A stretch of 64,000 nt of DNA from Erwinia rhapontici (GTDB taxonomy: Bacteria > Pseudomonadota > Gammaproteobacteria > Enterobacterales > Enterobacteriaceae): contig NZ_VRKO01000016.1 in NCBI RefSeq assembly GCF_012271765.1, positions 620,001 through 684,000 on the forward strand, given 5' to 3'. The notes under the pieces were generated by a model. It had not been told where the DNA came from and searched no databases. It saw only the letters and a list, made by a program, of their open reading frames with translations. A program made the translations under genes and the position numbers. Positions 30,238-40,790 of the stretch are shown here, one piece after another. The number at the start of each line of letters is the position of its first letter. Positions within the stretch are counted from its first letter, which is position 1.

Positions 30238-31155
30238 TTAATTAACCACTGGCAAACGCTGCTGCCCCAGACTGCTCAGTTCAGGCAGCGATGTCCGGGC
30301 AAGATCCCAGAATGCGCGCACTTTTGCCGGCATATATTTTACGTTCTGCGCGACCAGTTGCACCGGAACGGCCGGAGGGCGGAAGTCCGGCAGAATTTCG
30401 ATCAGGGTGCCCCGCAGCAGATCATCATGCACCTGATAAGAGAGCAGGCGGGCAATACCTTTCCCGGCGCGGGCAGCAATCAGCTGAGTTTCGACCTCAT
30501 TGACAGTCAGTCTTGGCGTAATGCGTACTCGCTCCTGCTGCACCTCAGGGCCGAAGCGCCATTCTCTTTGCGCGGTGAGTGCCGCACTGGCGATGAGGTG
30601 ATGATCGATCAGCATGGCGGGCGTCAGCGGTGTGCCGTGCAGGGTGAGGTAGTCAGGGCTGGCAACCAGCATCCTTTGCACCTGACCCACCTCCGTCGCC
30701 ACCAGTGAGGAGTCCCGCAACTGGCCGATGCGTACCGCCATATCCAGCCCCTGTTCGATGAGGTCCTGATAACGGTCACTGAGCATCAGGTCAATCTGGA
30801 TATCGGGGTAGCGATCGAGAAATGTCAGCACCAGCGGTGCAATATGCTGGCGGCCGAACTGAACCGGCGCGGTCAGACGGACCCTGCCACTCAGCTGATT
30901 GCGGGTGGTGGCGTTCAGTGCTTGCTGATAATCCTCCAGCACGCCTTTTGCACGTTCAAAAAGCGCCAGTCCGGCGGGCGTGGGCGACAGACGCCGGGTA
31001 GTTCGTTCAATCAGGTTCACGGCAAAACGGCTTTCCAGCGCTGTCAGGGCACGCGTAATCGCGGGAGGCGATCGCCGCAGAGTGCGTGCCGCTGCGGCAA
31101 GGCTCCCCTGTTGCACCACGGCGACAAACACCGCCAGTTCATCCAGTTTATCCAT
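30238..31155 (-). CDS. LysR-family regulator beside a GST operon
   Basis: 305 residues. N-terminal helix-turn-helix (QGSLAAAARTLRRSPPAITR, 16-35) and a LysR sensor domain of the CrgA/PgrR-like group. Divergent from the glutathione transferase at 31249 with a 93-bp gap, so it probably controls that operon. Not present between gstA and dtpA in E. coli. Confidence 0.85.
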   Translation of the reverse strand: MDKLDELAVFVAVVQQGSLAAAARTLRRSPPAITRALTALESRFAVNLIERTTRRLSPTPAGLALFERAKGVLEDYQQALNATTRNQLSGRVRLTAPVQFGRQHIAPLVLTFLDRYPDIQIDLMLSDRYQDLIEQGLDMAVRIGQLRDSSLVATEVGQVQRMLVASPDYLTLHGTPLTPAMLIDHHLIASAALTAQREWRFGPEVQQERVRITPRLTVNEVETQLIAARAGKGIARLLSYQVHDDLLRGTLIEILPDFRPPAVPVQLVAQNVKYMPAKVRAFWDLARTSLPELSSLGQQRLPVVN

Positions 31156-31248
31156 GATTATTCCACTTTGCGAAATTATGAATTGCTATTTTTGCCTGTT
31201 TACCTCGTTTTCAGCAAGAGTAAGCTGAGTAAAAAACAGGAGATCATC

Positions 31249-31866
31249 ATGAGTTCATTAACGTTATATGGCACCGGACTTTCCGGCCACGTTCACCGCG
31301 TCAGCGTGTTGTTAAGCATACTGGGTCTTTCCGCCAGCTGGGTTGAAGCTGATGCCGAGGTCAGACAAAGTGCCGGATATCGGGCGCTCAATCCTCTCGG
31401 GCAGGTGCCCGTTTTAGTGGATGGTGACACGGTGATCAGCGACAGTAATGCCATTCTTATCTGGCTGGTGAAGCGCTACGCACCCGACAGTGGTTGGTTG
31501 CCGGCTGATTTGCTGGAGGAGGTGCAGGTGCACCAGTGGTTGGCAAAAGCCGCCGGAGAAATCCGTTATGGTGTGGCGTCTGCGCGTCTGATTAAGCAGT
31601 TCAACGCGCCGGAAAACTACGCTTCAGCGGTATATGTGGCAAAGAAATTTTTACCTCAACTGGAGGCACATCTTAGCGATCGTCAGTGGCTGGTGGGAAA
31701 ACGTGCCACCCTTGCTGATCTGGCCTGTTATGCCTACGTGGCCTGTGCGCCTGAAGGGGGCATTGGTCTGCATGCCTATCCCCACATTCAGGCCTGGTTG
31801 CAGCAGACGGCCGCACTGCCGGGCTTTATCACGCTGCCACCTCTGCCTTTACCGGCGGAAGCGTAA
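31249..31866 (+). CDS. Glutathione S-transferase family protein
   Basis: 205 residues from MSSLTLYG; AACAGGAG is ideally placed, and earlier in-frame codons overlap the regulator. Thioredoxin-fold N-terminus with TGLSGHVHRVSVLLSILG (serine in place of the beta-class cysteine), NPLGQVPVLVDGD with the cis-proline, and SDSNAILIWL; C-terminal helical domain with ATLADLACYAY. Only about 30% like gstA by eye. It is followed after 2 bp by the flavin-barrel gene, so the two are co-translated. Confidence 0.88.
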   Translation: MSSLTLYGTGLSGHVHRVSVLLSILGLSASWVEADAEVRQSAGYRALNPLGQVPVLVDGDTVISDSNAILIWLVKRYAPDSGWLPADLLEEVQVHQWLAKAAGEIRYGVASARLIKQFNAPENYASAVYVAKKFLPQLEAHLSDRQWLVGKRATLADLACYAYVACAPEGGIGLHAYPHIQAWLQQTAALPGFITLPPLPLPAEA

Positions 31867-31868
31867 CG

Positions 31869-32756
31869 ATGTTCCATCCAGGGGAGTTGCAGGCGCAGAA
31901 AAAAGCAGGCTATCAGCAGGTGAAAGCCGCCCTTTATCCATCGATGCCTGAACAGCACCGTCTGTTTTATCAGGACCTGCAGACTTTCTATATGACCGTA
32001 CAGGATGACAGCGGTTACCCGTTTGCAGCCCTGGTTCAGGGGGCTCCCGGGTTCATTACTACGCCGGATGAGAGCCATTTTTCCCTGCTGCGCAGTGCCA
32101 TCGAGGCGGTACCTTATCTGCCTGCATTGAAGTCCGGAATGGCGTTCGGTGGCCTTGGCATCGACTTCGCCAGCCGTCGCCGTAATCGGGTCAACGCAGT
32201 GGTAGAGGGTTTCAGTGACAATCGGCTACAGCTGCATGTACAGGAAAGTTTTGGCAACTGTCCGCAGTATATCCAGCGACGAACACTGCCCGCGCAGGAT
32301 AAGCGACGATCGCTGCATATCGAACCCCTCTACACGCTGGATGCCGATGCGCGCTATCTGATTTCTGCTGCGGATACTTTCTTTGTGGCCAGCCATGCAC
32401 CGCGCAGTCAGGGAATGGGAGGGGCGGATATCTCGCATCGGGGAGGGTTACCCGGGTTTATCACCCTCAGGCAGGGAAAGCTTTTTATCCCGGATTATTC
32501 AGGTAATCGTTATATGAACACGCTGGGAAACCTGCTGCTGGATCCCCGCTGTGCTTTGCTGATCATGGACTTCCATCAGGGTGCAGCACTGCATATTCAG
32601 GGAAGGGCTGAGATCCTGTGGCAATCACCGGGGGAAGGGCGAGTGGAACGTTACTGGACGGTTGAACCGGAACGCATCCTGCGCCTCAGGCAGTTATTAC
32701 CCGCTGCCGGAACGGACGTGGAATATGCCGTGTCCACACTGGCAGCTGAAAGATAA
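31869..32756 (+). CDS. Pyridoxamine 5'-phosphate oxidase-like flavin-barrel protein
   Basis: 295 residues, start 2 bp after the GST stop. Two split-barrel halves are suggested: an N-terminal block with FYMTVQDDSGYPFAALVQG and FGGLGIDFASRRRNR, and a C-terminal block with SHAPRSQGMGGADISHRGG (shown as residues about 175-195), GNRYMNTLGNLLLDP and LLIMDF. This resembles the family of PNPOx-like proteins fused in some bacteria to ferredoxin reductase modules, here free-standing. Likely FMN- or F420-type redox protein; the substrate is unknown. Confidence 0.8.
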   Translation: MFHPGELQAQKKAGYQQVKAALYPSMPEQHRLFYQDLQTFYMTVQDDSGYPFAALVQGAPGFITTPDESHFSLLRSAIEAVPYLPALKSGMAFGGLGIDFASRRRNRVNAVVEGFSDNRLQLHVQESFGNCPQYIQRRTLPAQDKRRSLHIEPLYTLDADARYLISAADTFFVASHAPRSQGMGGADISHRGGLPGFITLRQGKLFIPDYSGNRYMNTLGNLLLDPRCALLIMDFHQGAALHIQGRAEILWQSPGEGRVERYWTVEPERILRLRQLLPAAGTDVEYAVSTLAAER

Positions 32757-32781
32757 AAAAAGGGCGACATCACTGTCGCCC
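32755..32781 (-). terminator. Rho-independent terminator of dtpA
   Basis: GGGCGACATCACTGTCGCCC stem followed on the minus strand by T7, 21 bp past the dtpA stop and touching the stop of the convergent flavin-barrel gene. Confidence 0.85.
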
Positions 32782-32802
32782 TCATCATCATACTGTTAGT
32801 AA

Positions 32803-34296
32803 TCAGTCATTCGCGTTCTGCGGAGCGGGGGTCCCGTCCTGAGTCATACGGTTCAGCAGGGGAGCTGTGAACATCATCAGTACAGCGATCACCCCGGTGA
32901 CGATGCCGATTTTCAGGAACACATCACCATAAACGTGCAGCGACAGCAGCGGATCGGTAATGTTTTCTGGCACCGCCATCAGGTTGGCCACTTTACCGGC
33001 CACCATGGCAGCACCTGCGGTGGTCAGGAACCAGGAACCCATGATAAAGCCCATCAAACGCTGTGGAACCAACTGTGCCACCATCGCCAGGCCCAGACCA
33101 GAGATCATCAGTTCCCCAACGCTTTGCAGCGCATAGCTGAGGATCAGCCAGTTGACGGAAACAATACCCAACTCGTTAGCCAGAGAGGCACCCAGCGGCA
33201 ATACCAGGAAGGCTGCGGAGCACAGCACCATGCCCAGCGCAAACTTATGTGGCATCGGCAGGCGGTCGCCCATCTTGTTATAGATAGCGGCCAGCAACGG
33301 ACTGAACACCATAATCCAGAAAGGATTCAGTGCCTGGAACTGCTCTGGCTGGAAAGTGATGCCCAGAATGCTGTGCTCGACGTTACGAATAGCGAAGAAG
33401 TTCAGCGAGGTGGGCATCTGCATATACAGCACGAAGAAGACGATAGCCTGTACCATCAGTACAAAAGCGACAATCATCTTGCGGCGCGCATGGCCTTTCA
33501 GTGCGAAGGTTTCTTTGGCAAACACCAGTACGATACCGACAGCGATCACGCCAAGTACCAGGCGGGCAATACCCTGGTTATGCAGCAACCAGGTTGCCAG
33601 GGTGATCATGACGACAATACCAACCAGCGTCATCAGCAATTTGCGGATGTCCAGCGGGGCAAAATCTGCTTTCGAACCGTGATTTTTCACCCATTTACGG
33701 AAGAACATAAAGTTCACCAGGGTGATCAGCATGCCGACAAATGACAGAGCAAATGCCGTACTCCAGCCAAACTCCGCCGCCAGCCACGGCGTGGCAAGCA
33801 TAGAGAAGAAGGACCCGATATTAATCGCCATGTAATACATGGTGAACGCACCGTCGAGGCGCGGATCGTCTTTCTCATAGCAGGTAGACAGCAGAGACGA
33901 CGGGTTAGCTTTAAACAGGCCATTACCCACGGCGATGGTCGCCATGCCGATATACACCAGGCTAATGTCGTGACCTGACCAGGCCACCAGTGCGTAGCCC
34001 AGCGCCAGCACCAGCGTGCCGAGCACGATAACGCGCTTGGTTCCCAGCACCTTATCGCCGAGCCATCCGCCAACGGCGACCAGTCCATACACCAGGGCGC
34101 TGAACGAAGCGAACAGGGTAATGGACTGCGCTTCTGACATCCCCAGCATTTTCACCAGGTAGACAGCAATAATCCCTTGCAGGCCGTAGTAACCGAAACG
34201 CTCCCATAACTCGATGGAGAAAATCAGATAAAACGATCGGGGTTGCTTGAACGCGTTGAGGCTTGCTACCTCAGGTTTCTTGTTTGCAGTTGACAC
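32803..34296 (-). CDS. dtpA: Di/tripeptide:proton symporter DtpA (TppB)
   Basis: 497 residues (E. coli 500) from a GTG start in [12 protein letters not shown]-family transporter with 14 helices: the N-terminal [14 protein letters not shown] (ExxERFxYY motif), [13 protein letters not shown], and [11 protein letters not shown]. Imports di- and tripeptides with protons. In E. coli it is OmpR-regulated and next to nth; here betIBA and a carbonic anhydrase gene separate the two. The upstream gap 34297-34850 is divergent with betI. Confidence 0.96.
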   Translation of the reverse strand: MSTANKKPEVASLNAFKQPRSFYLIFSIELWERFGYYGLQGIIAVYLVKMLGMSEAQSITLFASFSALVYGLVAVGGWLGDKVLGTKRVIVLGTLVLALGYALVAWSGHDISLVYIGMATIAVGNGLFKANPSSLLSTCYEKDDPRLDGAFTMYYMAINIGSFFSMLATPWLAAEFGWSTAFALSFVGMLITLVNFMFFRKWVKNHGSKADFAPLDIRKLLMTLVGIVVMITLATWLLHNQGIARLVLGVIAVGIVLVFAKETFALKGHARRKMIVAFVLMVQAIVFFVLYMQMPTSLNFFAIRNVEHSILGITFQPEQFQALNPFWIMVFSPLLAAIYNKMGDRLPMPHKFALGMVLCSAAFLVLPLGASLANELGIVSVNWLILSYALQSVGELMISGLGLAMVAQLVPQRLMGFIMGSWFLTTAGAAMVAGKVANLMAVPENITDPLLSLHVYGDVFLKIGIVTGVIAVLMMFTAPLLNRMTQDGTPAPQNAND

Positions 34297-34714
34297 TAGT
34301 ACCTCTGAATGCTTGACCTGTTTCGTGACAGGAAATAAGTCGGCGTAACGCGGGACGTGCGCTCACCGTATAGTTATAAGATGGAAAAACGCCAAATAAT
34401 TTCGCCGATTGCAGGCCTTGAGGCAAGCGTTATTTCAATATCGCTGACTGATGAAATAACAGTCTTAAATGAGTGGGCTTGCAGTTTACTTGTTTTATTG
34501 TGCTGATTTTGGTGCTTTATGTGAATGATTGCACCATTGGTTGTTGCGTGATTGTCCGATGGGCAGACAATAATTCTGGTGAGGGCTTTTCTGGTTTTAA
34601 CGTCTTCAATAAATAAATTTGTGAGATTTATTGACTGTTTTATAGGGTTTTCTTAGTGATTATTGGTTGTTGTATTACGGGTGTGTGGAGTGAATAACAG
34701 GTAAAGCCACTTTG

Positions 34715-34730
34715 TGTGATTTTAATCACA
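34715..34730. promoter_or_regulatory. CRP-type site in the dtpA-betI gap
   Basis: TGTGATTTTAATCACA: both half sites of the CRP consensus TGTGA-N6-TCACA are perfect. The centre lies about 101 bp upstream of the proposed betI start site, an accepted distance for class I activation, and about 425 bp from dtpA. The rest of 34297-34850 is very A+T rich; I see no gene in it. Confidence 0.75.
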
Positions 34731-34788
34731 GAAGGTGTGATAATTTTTGTTGCAAAGCAACTGATAAGTTCCAAATGTTTTTTATTAA

Positions 34789-34817
34789 TTGAACGTTCAA
34801 TATAAAACGTCTACAAT
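34789..34817 (+). promoter_or_regulatory. betI promoter with embedded operator
   Basis: TTGAAC (34789-34794), a 17-bp spacer and TACAAT (34812-34817) make a good sigma-70 promoter with a start near 34824. The -35 is the first half of a perfect 12-bp palindrome, TTGAACGTTCAA (34789-34800), which is therefore the likely BetI operator: binding would block polymerase. Confidence 0.7.
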
Positions 34818-34850
34818 TAAGCTCATTCAATAGTTAAAACCGATGAAGCA

Positions 34851-35450
34851 ATGCCAAAAATTGGAATGAAGGCGATTCGTCAGGCGCAGTTGATTAATGC
34901 GACGCTGACGGTAATTGACCGGGTCGGACTGGCAGATGCCAGTCTGGCATTAATAGCGAAAGAAGCCGGGGTTTCTACCGGGATTGTCAGCCACTATTTT
35001 GGCGACAAAAACGGTCTGCTCGACGCCTGTATGCGCCAGATCCTCTCTGACCTCTATGTAGCATTAGAGCACCATCGTCAGAAGGCGGCACCGGACCCTG
35101 CTGCGCAGATCCGCGCTATTATCGATGGCAATTTTGACGTTACACAGATTGCTGCGCCAGTGCTGAAAACCTGGCTGGTGTTTTGGGCTGACAGCCTGCA
35201 TCAGCCAAATCTGCACCGCCTGCAACGCATGAACGATCGTCGCCTTTATTCCAATCTGACGGCGCATTTCCGCCGTGTTTTGCCTGAGGAACAGGCCCGA
35301 GCCGCAGGTGCATGTCTTGCGGCGCTGATTGATGGGGTGTGGCTGCGCATGACGCTGGCACCTCAGCCGATGGAACAGGGCCTGGATCAGGCCCGCATGC
35401 TTTGTTATCAAAATCTTGCGCTGTGGCTGAACAGCGCACCCACCCCCTGA
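34851..35450 (+). CDS. betI: Choline-responsive repressor BetI
   Basis: 199 residues, TetR family: helix-turn-helix at about 27-50 ([20 protein letters not shown]), then a ligand domain. N-terminal [18 protein letters not shown] agrees with the BetI family. BetI represses the bet genes until choline is present. First gene of betIBA; betB follows after 11 bp. In E. coli betT is divergent from betI; here the divergent gene is dtpA. Confidence 0.94.
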   Translation: MPKIGMKAIRQAQLINATLTVIDRVGLADASLALIAKEAGVSTGIVSHYFGDKNGLLDACMRQILSDLYVALEHHRQKAAPDPAAQIRAIIDGNFDVTQIAAPVLKTWLVFWADSLHQPNLHRLQRMNDRRLYSNLTAHFRRVLPEEQARAAGACLAALIDGVWLRMTLAPQPMEQGLDQARMLCYQNLALWLNSAPTP

Positions 35451-35461
35451 CAGGAGGAGAC

Positions 35462-36928
35462 ATGGCCGATATGAAACGCCGCGGTTTATACATCAACGGA
35501 CGCGAAGTGCCTGGCAATGGCGAACTGTTCACCACCGTTAACCCTGCCAACGGCAATGTCCTGGCTGAAATAACCGCCGCCAGCCAGCAGGATATTGATG
35601 ACGCTGTTGCTTCTGCACAAGCCGGCCAGCGTATCTGGCGTAGCTATACTCCGGTTGAACGCAGCCGCGTTCTGCTGAAGGCCGTTGCCCTGTTGCGCGA
35701 ACGCAATCAGGAACTGGCCGAGCTGGAAACGGCCGATACCGGCAAACCGATCGGTGAAACCTCAGCCGTGGATATCGTCACCGGCGCGGATGTGCTGGAG
35801 TATTACGCCGGGCTGGCCGTCGCCGTCGAAGGCGAATCCATTCCGCTGCGTGACACCGCGCTGGTCTATACCCGCCGCGAGCCGCTGGGCGTCTGTGCTG
35901 GCATTGGTGCCTGGAACTATCCGATTCAGATTGCCCTGTGGAAAAGCGCACCTGCGCTGGCAACGGGCAACGCGATGATCTTCAAGCCGAGTGAAGTCAC
36001 GCCTCTCAGCGTACTCGAACTGGCCAAAATCTTTACCGAAGCCGGGCTGCCGGATGGCGTGTTCAACGTCGTTCAGGGCGCTGCTGCCGTGGGTCAGGGG
36101 TTGAGTCAGCACACCGGGATTGCCAAAGTGTCCTTTACGGGTGAAGTGAACACCGGTAAACGCGTAATGGCCGATGCCGCACTGGCTAACCTGAAGTCTG
36201 TCACTATGGAGCTGGGCGGGAAGTCACCGCTGGTGGTGTTTGAGGACGCCGATCTGGAGCGTGCGGTCGACGGCGCGATGATGGCAAACTTCTACAGCAG
36301 CGGCCAGGTATGCACCAACGGAACGCGCGTGTTTGTCCAGCGTTCGCTGTTGCCTGCCTTTGAAAAACGTCTGCAAGAGAAAATGGCCGGGATCCACTGC
36401 GGTGACCCGACCGACCCGGCGGTCAACTTTGGCCCGCTGGTGAGTGAAGGGCATTGCCAGAAAGTGGTCTCGTATCTGGAGATCGGTAAACAAGAAGGGG
36501 CGCGTCTGCTGGCTGGCGGTTCACGTATTACCGAAGGTCCACTGGCGAAAGGGTGTTACGTGCAGCCAACGGTCTTTACCGACTGCACCGACGACATGCG
36601 TATCGTGCGTGAAGAGATCTTTGGCCCTGTTATGAGCATCCTGGTGTTTGACGATGAAGACGAAGTCATCAAGCGCGCCAATGATACCGAGTACGGTCTG
36701 GCGGCCGGGGTGTTTACCACTTCACTGAATCGCGCACATCGGGTGATCCATCAGCTGGAAGCCGGTATCTGCTGGGTAAACAGCTGGGGCGAGTCACCTG
36801 CACCGATGCCTGTTGGCGGCTATAAGCAGTCGGGCGTAGGGCGTGAAAATGGTCTGGAAACGCTGCATCACTACACCAGAACCAAATCTATTCTGATCGA
36901 GATGGGTGAGTATCCATCCGCGTTCTGA
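35462..36928 (+). CDS. betB: Betaine aldehyde dehydrogenase
   Basis: 488 residues from [18 protein letters not shown] directly precedes this ATG, while the longer frame runs back into betI. Aldehyde dehydrogenase features: [16 protein letters not shown]-site [19 protein letters not shown] with the catalytic Glu, and the nucleophilic Cys in [11 protein letters not shown]. It oxidises betaine aldehyde to the osmoprotectant glycine betaine. Cytosolic tetramer in the family. Confidence 0.97.
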   Translation: MADMKRRGLYINGREVPGNGELFTTVNPANGNVLAEITAASQQDIDDAVASAQAGQRIWRSYTPVERSRVLLKAVALLRERNQELAELETADTGKPIGETSAVDIVTGADVLEYYAGLAVAVEGESIPLRDTALVYTRREPLGVCAGIGAWNYPIQIALWKSAPALATGNAMIFKPSEVTPLSVLELAKIFTEAGLPDGVFNVVQGAAAVGQGLSQHTGIAKVSFTGEVNTGKRVMADAALANLKSVTMELGGKSPLVVFEDADLERAVDGAMMANFYSSGQVCTNGTRVFVQRSLLPAFEKRLQEKMAGIHCGDPTDPAVNFGPLVSEGHCQKVVSYLEIGKQEGARLLAGGSRITEGPLAKGCYVQPTVFTDCTDDMRIVREEIFGPVMSILVFDDEDEVIKRANDTEYGLAAGVFTTSLNRAHRVIHQLEAGICWVNSWGESPAPMPVGGYKQSGVGRENGLETLHHYTRTKSILIEMGEYPSAF

Positions 36929-36974
36929 TTTTTCGCCGCGGCGTGCGCGTCGCGGCAATATTTCCGGAGGTTTA

Positions 36975-38621
36975 ATGCAGAAATTTGACTATATCATTAT
37001 TGGTGCGGGTTCAGCAGGCAACGTGCTGGCAACCCGTTTGACTGAGGATGCTGACGTATCGGTACTGTTACTGGAAGCAGGCGGCAAAGATCACCGCTGG
37101 GACTTCCGTACCCAAATGCCAGCCGCTTTGGCTTATCCACTGCAGGGTAAACGCTACAACTGGGCATTTGAAACCGATCCTGAACCTCATATGGATAACC
37201 GCCGTATGGAGTGCGGACGCGGCAAAGGCCTTGGCGGTTCTTCACTGATCAACGGTATGTGTTACATCCGTGGTAACGCGATGGACTACGACAACTGGGC
37301 GAGCAAACCCGGTCTGGAAAACTGGTCCTATCTGAACTGCCTGCCGTATTTCCGTCGTGCGGAAAAGCGCGATATCGGAGAAAACGACTGGCACGGTGGT
37401 GACGGTTATCTCAGCGTCACCACGCCGAAAAAAGGCAATAATCCGCTCTATCGCGCCTTTATTGATGCCGCCCAGCAGGCAGGACATCATGAAACCGACG
37501 ATCTTAACGGATATCGCCAGGACGGCTTTGGCCCAATGGACCGCACCGTGACCGCCAAAGGCCGTCGTTCCAGCACCGCGCGCGGCTATCTGGATGTGGC
37601 CAAAACGCGTCAGAACCTGACCATTGTTACCCATGCGCAGACCGACCGTATTCTGTTCAGCGGCAAAACCGCCACGGGTGTCACCTGGCTGCGTAACGGT
37701 AAACAAGAGCAGGCGGAAGCCCGCCGTGAAGTGCTGCTGTGTGCCGGGGCGATCAACTCGCCGCAGATCCTGCAACGTTCGGGCGTTGGGCCGGAAGAGT
37801 GGCTGCGTGAGCTGGATATCGAGGTGGTTCATGCACTCCCAGGCGTCGGGCGCAACTTACAGGATCACCTGGAAGTTTACATGCAGTACGGCTGTAAAAA
37901 ACCGGTCAGCCTGTATCCTGCCTTGCAGTGGTGGAATCAGCCCGCTATCGGTGCTGAGTGGTTGTTCAACGGCACGGGTGTAGGTGCCAGCAACCAGTTT
38001 GAAGCGGGCGGGTTTATCCGCAGTGACGATCAGCCAGACTGGCCCGATCTGCAATACCATTTCCTTCCGGTAGCGATTAACTACAACGGCAGCAGCCCGG
38101 TGAAACAGCATGGTTTCCAGGCTCACGTCGGCCCGATGCGCTCTATGAGCCGTGGCCGTATCAAGCTGACATCCAAACACCCGTATGCTGCGCCATCGAT
38201 CTTCTTCAACTATATGTCGGAAGAGCGTGACTGGGTGGAGTTCCGTAACGCAGTGCGTCTGACGCGCGAGATTATGCGTCAGCCAGCGCTGGCCGAATAT
38301 TGCGGTGAAGAGTTGCAGCCCGGGATCAACGTGCAGAGCGATGAGGAGATCGACGCCTTTATCCGTGAGCATGCGGAAACCGCCTATCACCCCTGTGGTA
38401 GCTGCGCGATGGGTACCGATGCGATGGCCGTGGTGGATGCAGAAGGGCGCGTGCACGGCATGAACAGCCTGCGTGTGGTCGATGCGTCGATTATGCCGCA
38501 GATTGTCACGGGCAACCTGAATGCCCCAACGGTGATGATTGCGGAGAAAATATCTGACGCCATTCGCGGCAAAGCGCCATTACCGCTGTCAGAAGCGGAT
38601 TACTATCAGTTAAGCCGTTAA
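36975..38621 (+). CDS. betA: Choline dehydrogenase
   Basis: 548 residues from [20 protein letters not shown] is well placed. GMC flavoenzyme: FAD-binding [27 protein letters not shown], second GMC signature [15 protein letters not shown], and C-terminal active-site histidine in HPCGSCAMG plus the [12 protein letters not shown] block. Membrane-associated oxidation of choline to betaine aldehyde. Last gene of betIBA. Confidence 0.97.
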   Translation: MQKFDYIIIGAGSAGNVLATRLTEDADVSVLLLEAGGKDHRWDFRTQMPAALAYPLQGKRYNWAFETDPEPHMDNRRMECGRGKGLGGSSLINGMCYIRGNAMDYDNWASKPGLENWSYLNCLPYFRRAEKRDIGENDWHGGDGYLSVTTPKKGNNPLYRAFIDAAQQAGHHETDDLNGYRQDGFGPMDRTVTAKGRRSSTARGYLDVAKTRQNLTIVTHAQTDRILFSGKTATGVTWLRNGKQEQAEARREVLLCAGAINSPQILQRSGVGPEEWLRELDIEVVHALPGVGRNLQDHLEVYMQYGCKKPVSLYPALQWWNQPAIGAEWLFNGTGVGASNQFEAGGFIRSDDQPDWPDLQYHFLPVAINYNGSSPVKQHGFQAHVGPMRSMSRGRIKLTSKHPYAAPSIFFNYMSEERDWVEFRNAVRLTREIMRQPALAEYCGEELQPGINVQSDEEIDAFIREHAETAYHPCGSCAMGTDAMAVVDAEGRVHGMNSLRVVDASIMPQIVTGNLNAPTVMIAEKISDAIRGKAPLPLSEADYYQLSR

Positions 38622-38630
38622 TACGATGTG

Positions 38631-38695
38631 GGCTGACCGAAACAGAAGGTCAGCCCCGACGTTTGCTGTAGGGCGACTTTTCGTTTCGGTCGCCC
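38631..38695. terminator. Two hairpins between betA and the carbonic anhydrase gene
   Basis: GGCTGACC...GGTCAGCC (38631-38655) follows betA by 9 bp; GGGCGAC...GTCGCCC (38671-38695) follows the convergent carbonic anhydrase gene. Neither has a long T run, but two stacked stems between convergent stops fit terminators. Confidence 0.5.
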
Positions 38696-38709
38696 CGTCA
38701 CCAAAATCG

Positions 38710-39345
38710 TTACTCGAAGTAAACCTCAGGGTTTTCCGACAACAGAACAAACTCCTTCGTGTCTTTCTCCAGTGCGCGAATAGCACCACTTTCAATGTCA
38801 TACACCCAGCCGTGCAGCCGCAGCGCATTGTTGCGCAGTCCTACGGCGACCGAGGGGTGAGTTTTAATATTATTTAATTGCGCAATGACATTTTCCTGCA
38901 CCATCGCATTCACTTTGTCTTCTTCAGTGGCATAGGTCTTTTTCTCGACCACGGCTTTCGCCGCATCAGAATAGTGCAGCCAGTGCGCTACGGCAGGCAT
39001 CGGATCAAGGCACTGACAGGTGGCAATCGCCTTCATTGCACCGCAGTTGGAGTGGCCGCAAATCACGATATCCGTCACACCCAGCGCCACCACGGCATAT
39101 TCGATAGTGGCAGACACGCCGCCAGGCTCAGGCCCGAATGACGGCACGATGTTACCTGCGTTACGAATCACGAAGAGTTGTCCCGGGTCCTGCTGGGTGA
39201 CCAGTTCCGGCACCAGGCGGCTGTCGGAGCAGGAGATAAACAGCGCTTTGGGATTCTGGCTTGAAGCAAGGCTGCGGAAAAGTTCTTTTTGCTCGGGGAA
39301 AATGTCTTTCTGGAAGTTGAGGAAACCTTCAATGATATGTTGCAT
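38710..39345 (-). CDS. Beta-class carbonic anhydrase
   Basis: 211 residues. All zinc ligands and the Asp/Arg dyad are visible: CSDSR (Cys39, Asp41, Arg43) and GHSNCGA (His and Cys about 60 residues later); [10 protein letters not shown] follows the dyad. It interconverts CO2 and bicarbonate. The sequence resembles CynT, but no cyanase genes are beside it, so I give no symbol. Convergent with betA and upstream of nth; not present here in E. coli. Confidence 0.9.
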   Translation of the reverse strand: MQHIIEGFLNFQKDIFPEQKELFRSLASSQNPKALFISCSDSRLVPELVTQQDPGQLFVIRNAGNIVPSFGPEPGGVSATIEYAVVALGVTDIVICGHSNCGAMKAIATCQCLDPMPAVAHWLHYSDAAKAVVEKKTYATEEDKVNAMVQENVIAQLNNIKTHPSVAVGLRNNALRLHGWVYDIESGAIRALEKDTKEFVLLSENPEVYFE

Positions 39346-39456
39346 AGCACTCTCTCTATCCTGGATTATGGCCGCGAACCACGTCAGGGAACGGGCCGAT
39401 AATAGTCATAAAATGATATTGTTATGAGGGTCAGAAGGCATTTTTAAGACGTCTGG

Positions 39457-40089
39457 TCATTCTACTTTAGCATCAAATTCACAAAGATCTTCAATCAGGC
39501 AGGAGCCGCAGCGCGGTTTACGCGCAATGCAGGTGTAGCGGCCATGCAAGATCAGCCAGTGGTGGCAGTCGACCATAAACGCTTTCGGCACCACCTTCAG
39601 CAGCTTCTCTTCCACCTGTTCCACGTTTTTGCCAGGTGCAAAACGGGTGCGATTACAGACGCGGAAAATATGCGTGTCGACGGCGATAGTCGGCCAGCCA
39701 AAGGCGGTATTTAATACGACGTTGGCCGTCTTACGCCCAACGCCGGGTAACGCTTCCAGTGCCTCACGACTCTCCGGCACTTCACCGCCATGCTGTTCCA
39801 GCAGAATCCGGCAGGTCTTTATCACGTTCTCAGCCTTGCTGTTAAACAGGCCGATGGTCTTGATGTACTCTTTCACCCCATCGACACCCAGCGCCAGAAT
39901 GGCGGCAGGCGTATTAGCAACCGGGTAGAGTTTTGCCGTGGCTTTATTCACGCTGACATCGGTAGCCTGCGCAGACAGCAGAACCGAAATCAGCAGTTCA
40001 AAAGGAGAGGTGAACATCAGTTCCGTGGTGGGATGCGGGTTGTTATCCCGCAGCCGGGTCAAAATTTCCTGACGCTTTTCCTTATTCAC
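39457..40089 (-). CDS. nth: Endonuclease III
   Basis: 210 residues, E. coli 211. Helix-hairpin-helix [14 protein letters not shown] with catalytic Lys (position about 120), catalytic Asp in [11 protein letters not shown] (about 138), and a [4Fe-4S] cluster loop C-x6-C-x2-C-x5-C near the C-terminus ([17 protein letters not shown]). Removes oxidised pyrimidines and nicks the DNA. It overlaps the end of rsxE by 4 bp and is the last gene of the rsx operon, as in E. coli. Confidence 0.97.
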   Translation of the reverse strand: MNKEKRQEILTRLRDNNPHPTTELMFTSPFELLISVLLSAQATDVSVNKATAKLYPVANTPAAILALGVDGVKEYIKTIGLFNSKAENVIKTCRILLEQHGGEVPESREALEALPGVGRKTANVVLNTAFGWPTIAVDTHIFRVCNRTRFAPGKNVEQVEEKLLKVVPKAFMVDCHHWLILHGRYTCIARKPRCGSCLIEDLCEFDAKVE

Positions 40090-40790
40090 AGCACACCTGT
40101 TGTTTTTCCATCCGGCAACGCCTGCGCTTCTCTTTCAGCCTTCAGGGCGGCACGTTGTTTCATTTTATTATCAATCAGATACTTAGCGGCCAGCAGCATG
40201 CCCAGACCGATAAAAGCACCCGGCGGCAGCATCGCCAGCAGCATCGGGGAATCAAAGTGGACAACCTCAATGCGCATCACTTTCGCCCAGGGGCCGAGCA
40301 GTTGATCCGCACCGTTAAAGAGGGTGCCGTTACCGATGATTTCGCGAATCGAACCCAGCACCACCATCACGCTCGTGGCCCCCAGGCCGATGGCCATGCC
40401 ATCCAGGGCCGAGAGCGGAATACTGCTTTTCGATGCCACCGCTTCCGCACGCCCAACGACAATGCAGTTGGTGACGATCAGCGGGATAAAGATCCCCAGC
40501 GACTGATAGAGGCCGTAAGCATAGGCGTTGATCAACATCTGCACGCAGCTCACTACCGCAGCGATAATCATCACGTAAATAGGAATACGGATCTCAGAGG
40601 GTACCCAGCGGCGCGAAAGCGAAATTGCGCTATTGGTGCAGGTCAGTACCAGCGTGGTTGCCAGCCCGAGGCCGAGCGCATTGGTCGCCGTCGAGGTCAC
40701 GGCCAGCAGCGGGCACAGGCCCAGCAACTGAACCAGCGCTGAGTTATTCTTCCACAGCCCGCCGACCAGCAGGGTTTTGGCTTCACTCAT
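40086..40790 (-). CDS. rsxE: SoxR-reducing/Rnf complex subunit RsxE
   Basis: 234 residues from MSEAKTLL; the frame is open upstream into rsxG but family similarity starts here. Six membrane segments homologous to RsxA, including [12 protein letters not shown] and [17 protein letters not shown]. Part of the ion-coupled electron-transfer complex in the inner membrane. Start overlaps the rsxG stop by 8 bp. Confidence 0.95.
   Translation of the reverse strand: MSEAKTLLVGGLWKNNSALVQLLGLCPLLAVTSTATNALGLGLATTLVLTCTNSAISLSRRWVPSEIRIPIYVMIIAAVVSCVQMLINAYAYGLYQSLGIFIPLIVTNCIVVGRAEAVASKSSIPLSALDGMAIGLGATSVMVVLGSIREIIGNGTLFNGADQLLGPWAKVMRIEVVHFDSPMLLAMLPPGAFIGLGMLLAAKYLIDNKMKQRAALKAEREAQALPDGKTTGVL

Noticed and set aside
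30844..31248. N-terminal extension of the glutathione transferase
   Set aside because: The extra codons overlap the LysR gene on the other strand and the good ribosome site is directly before 31249.
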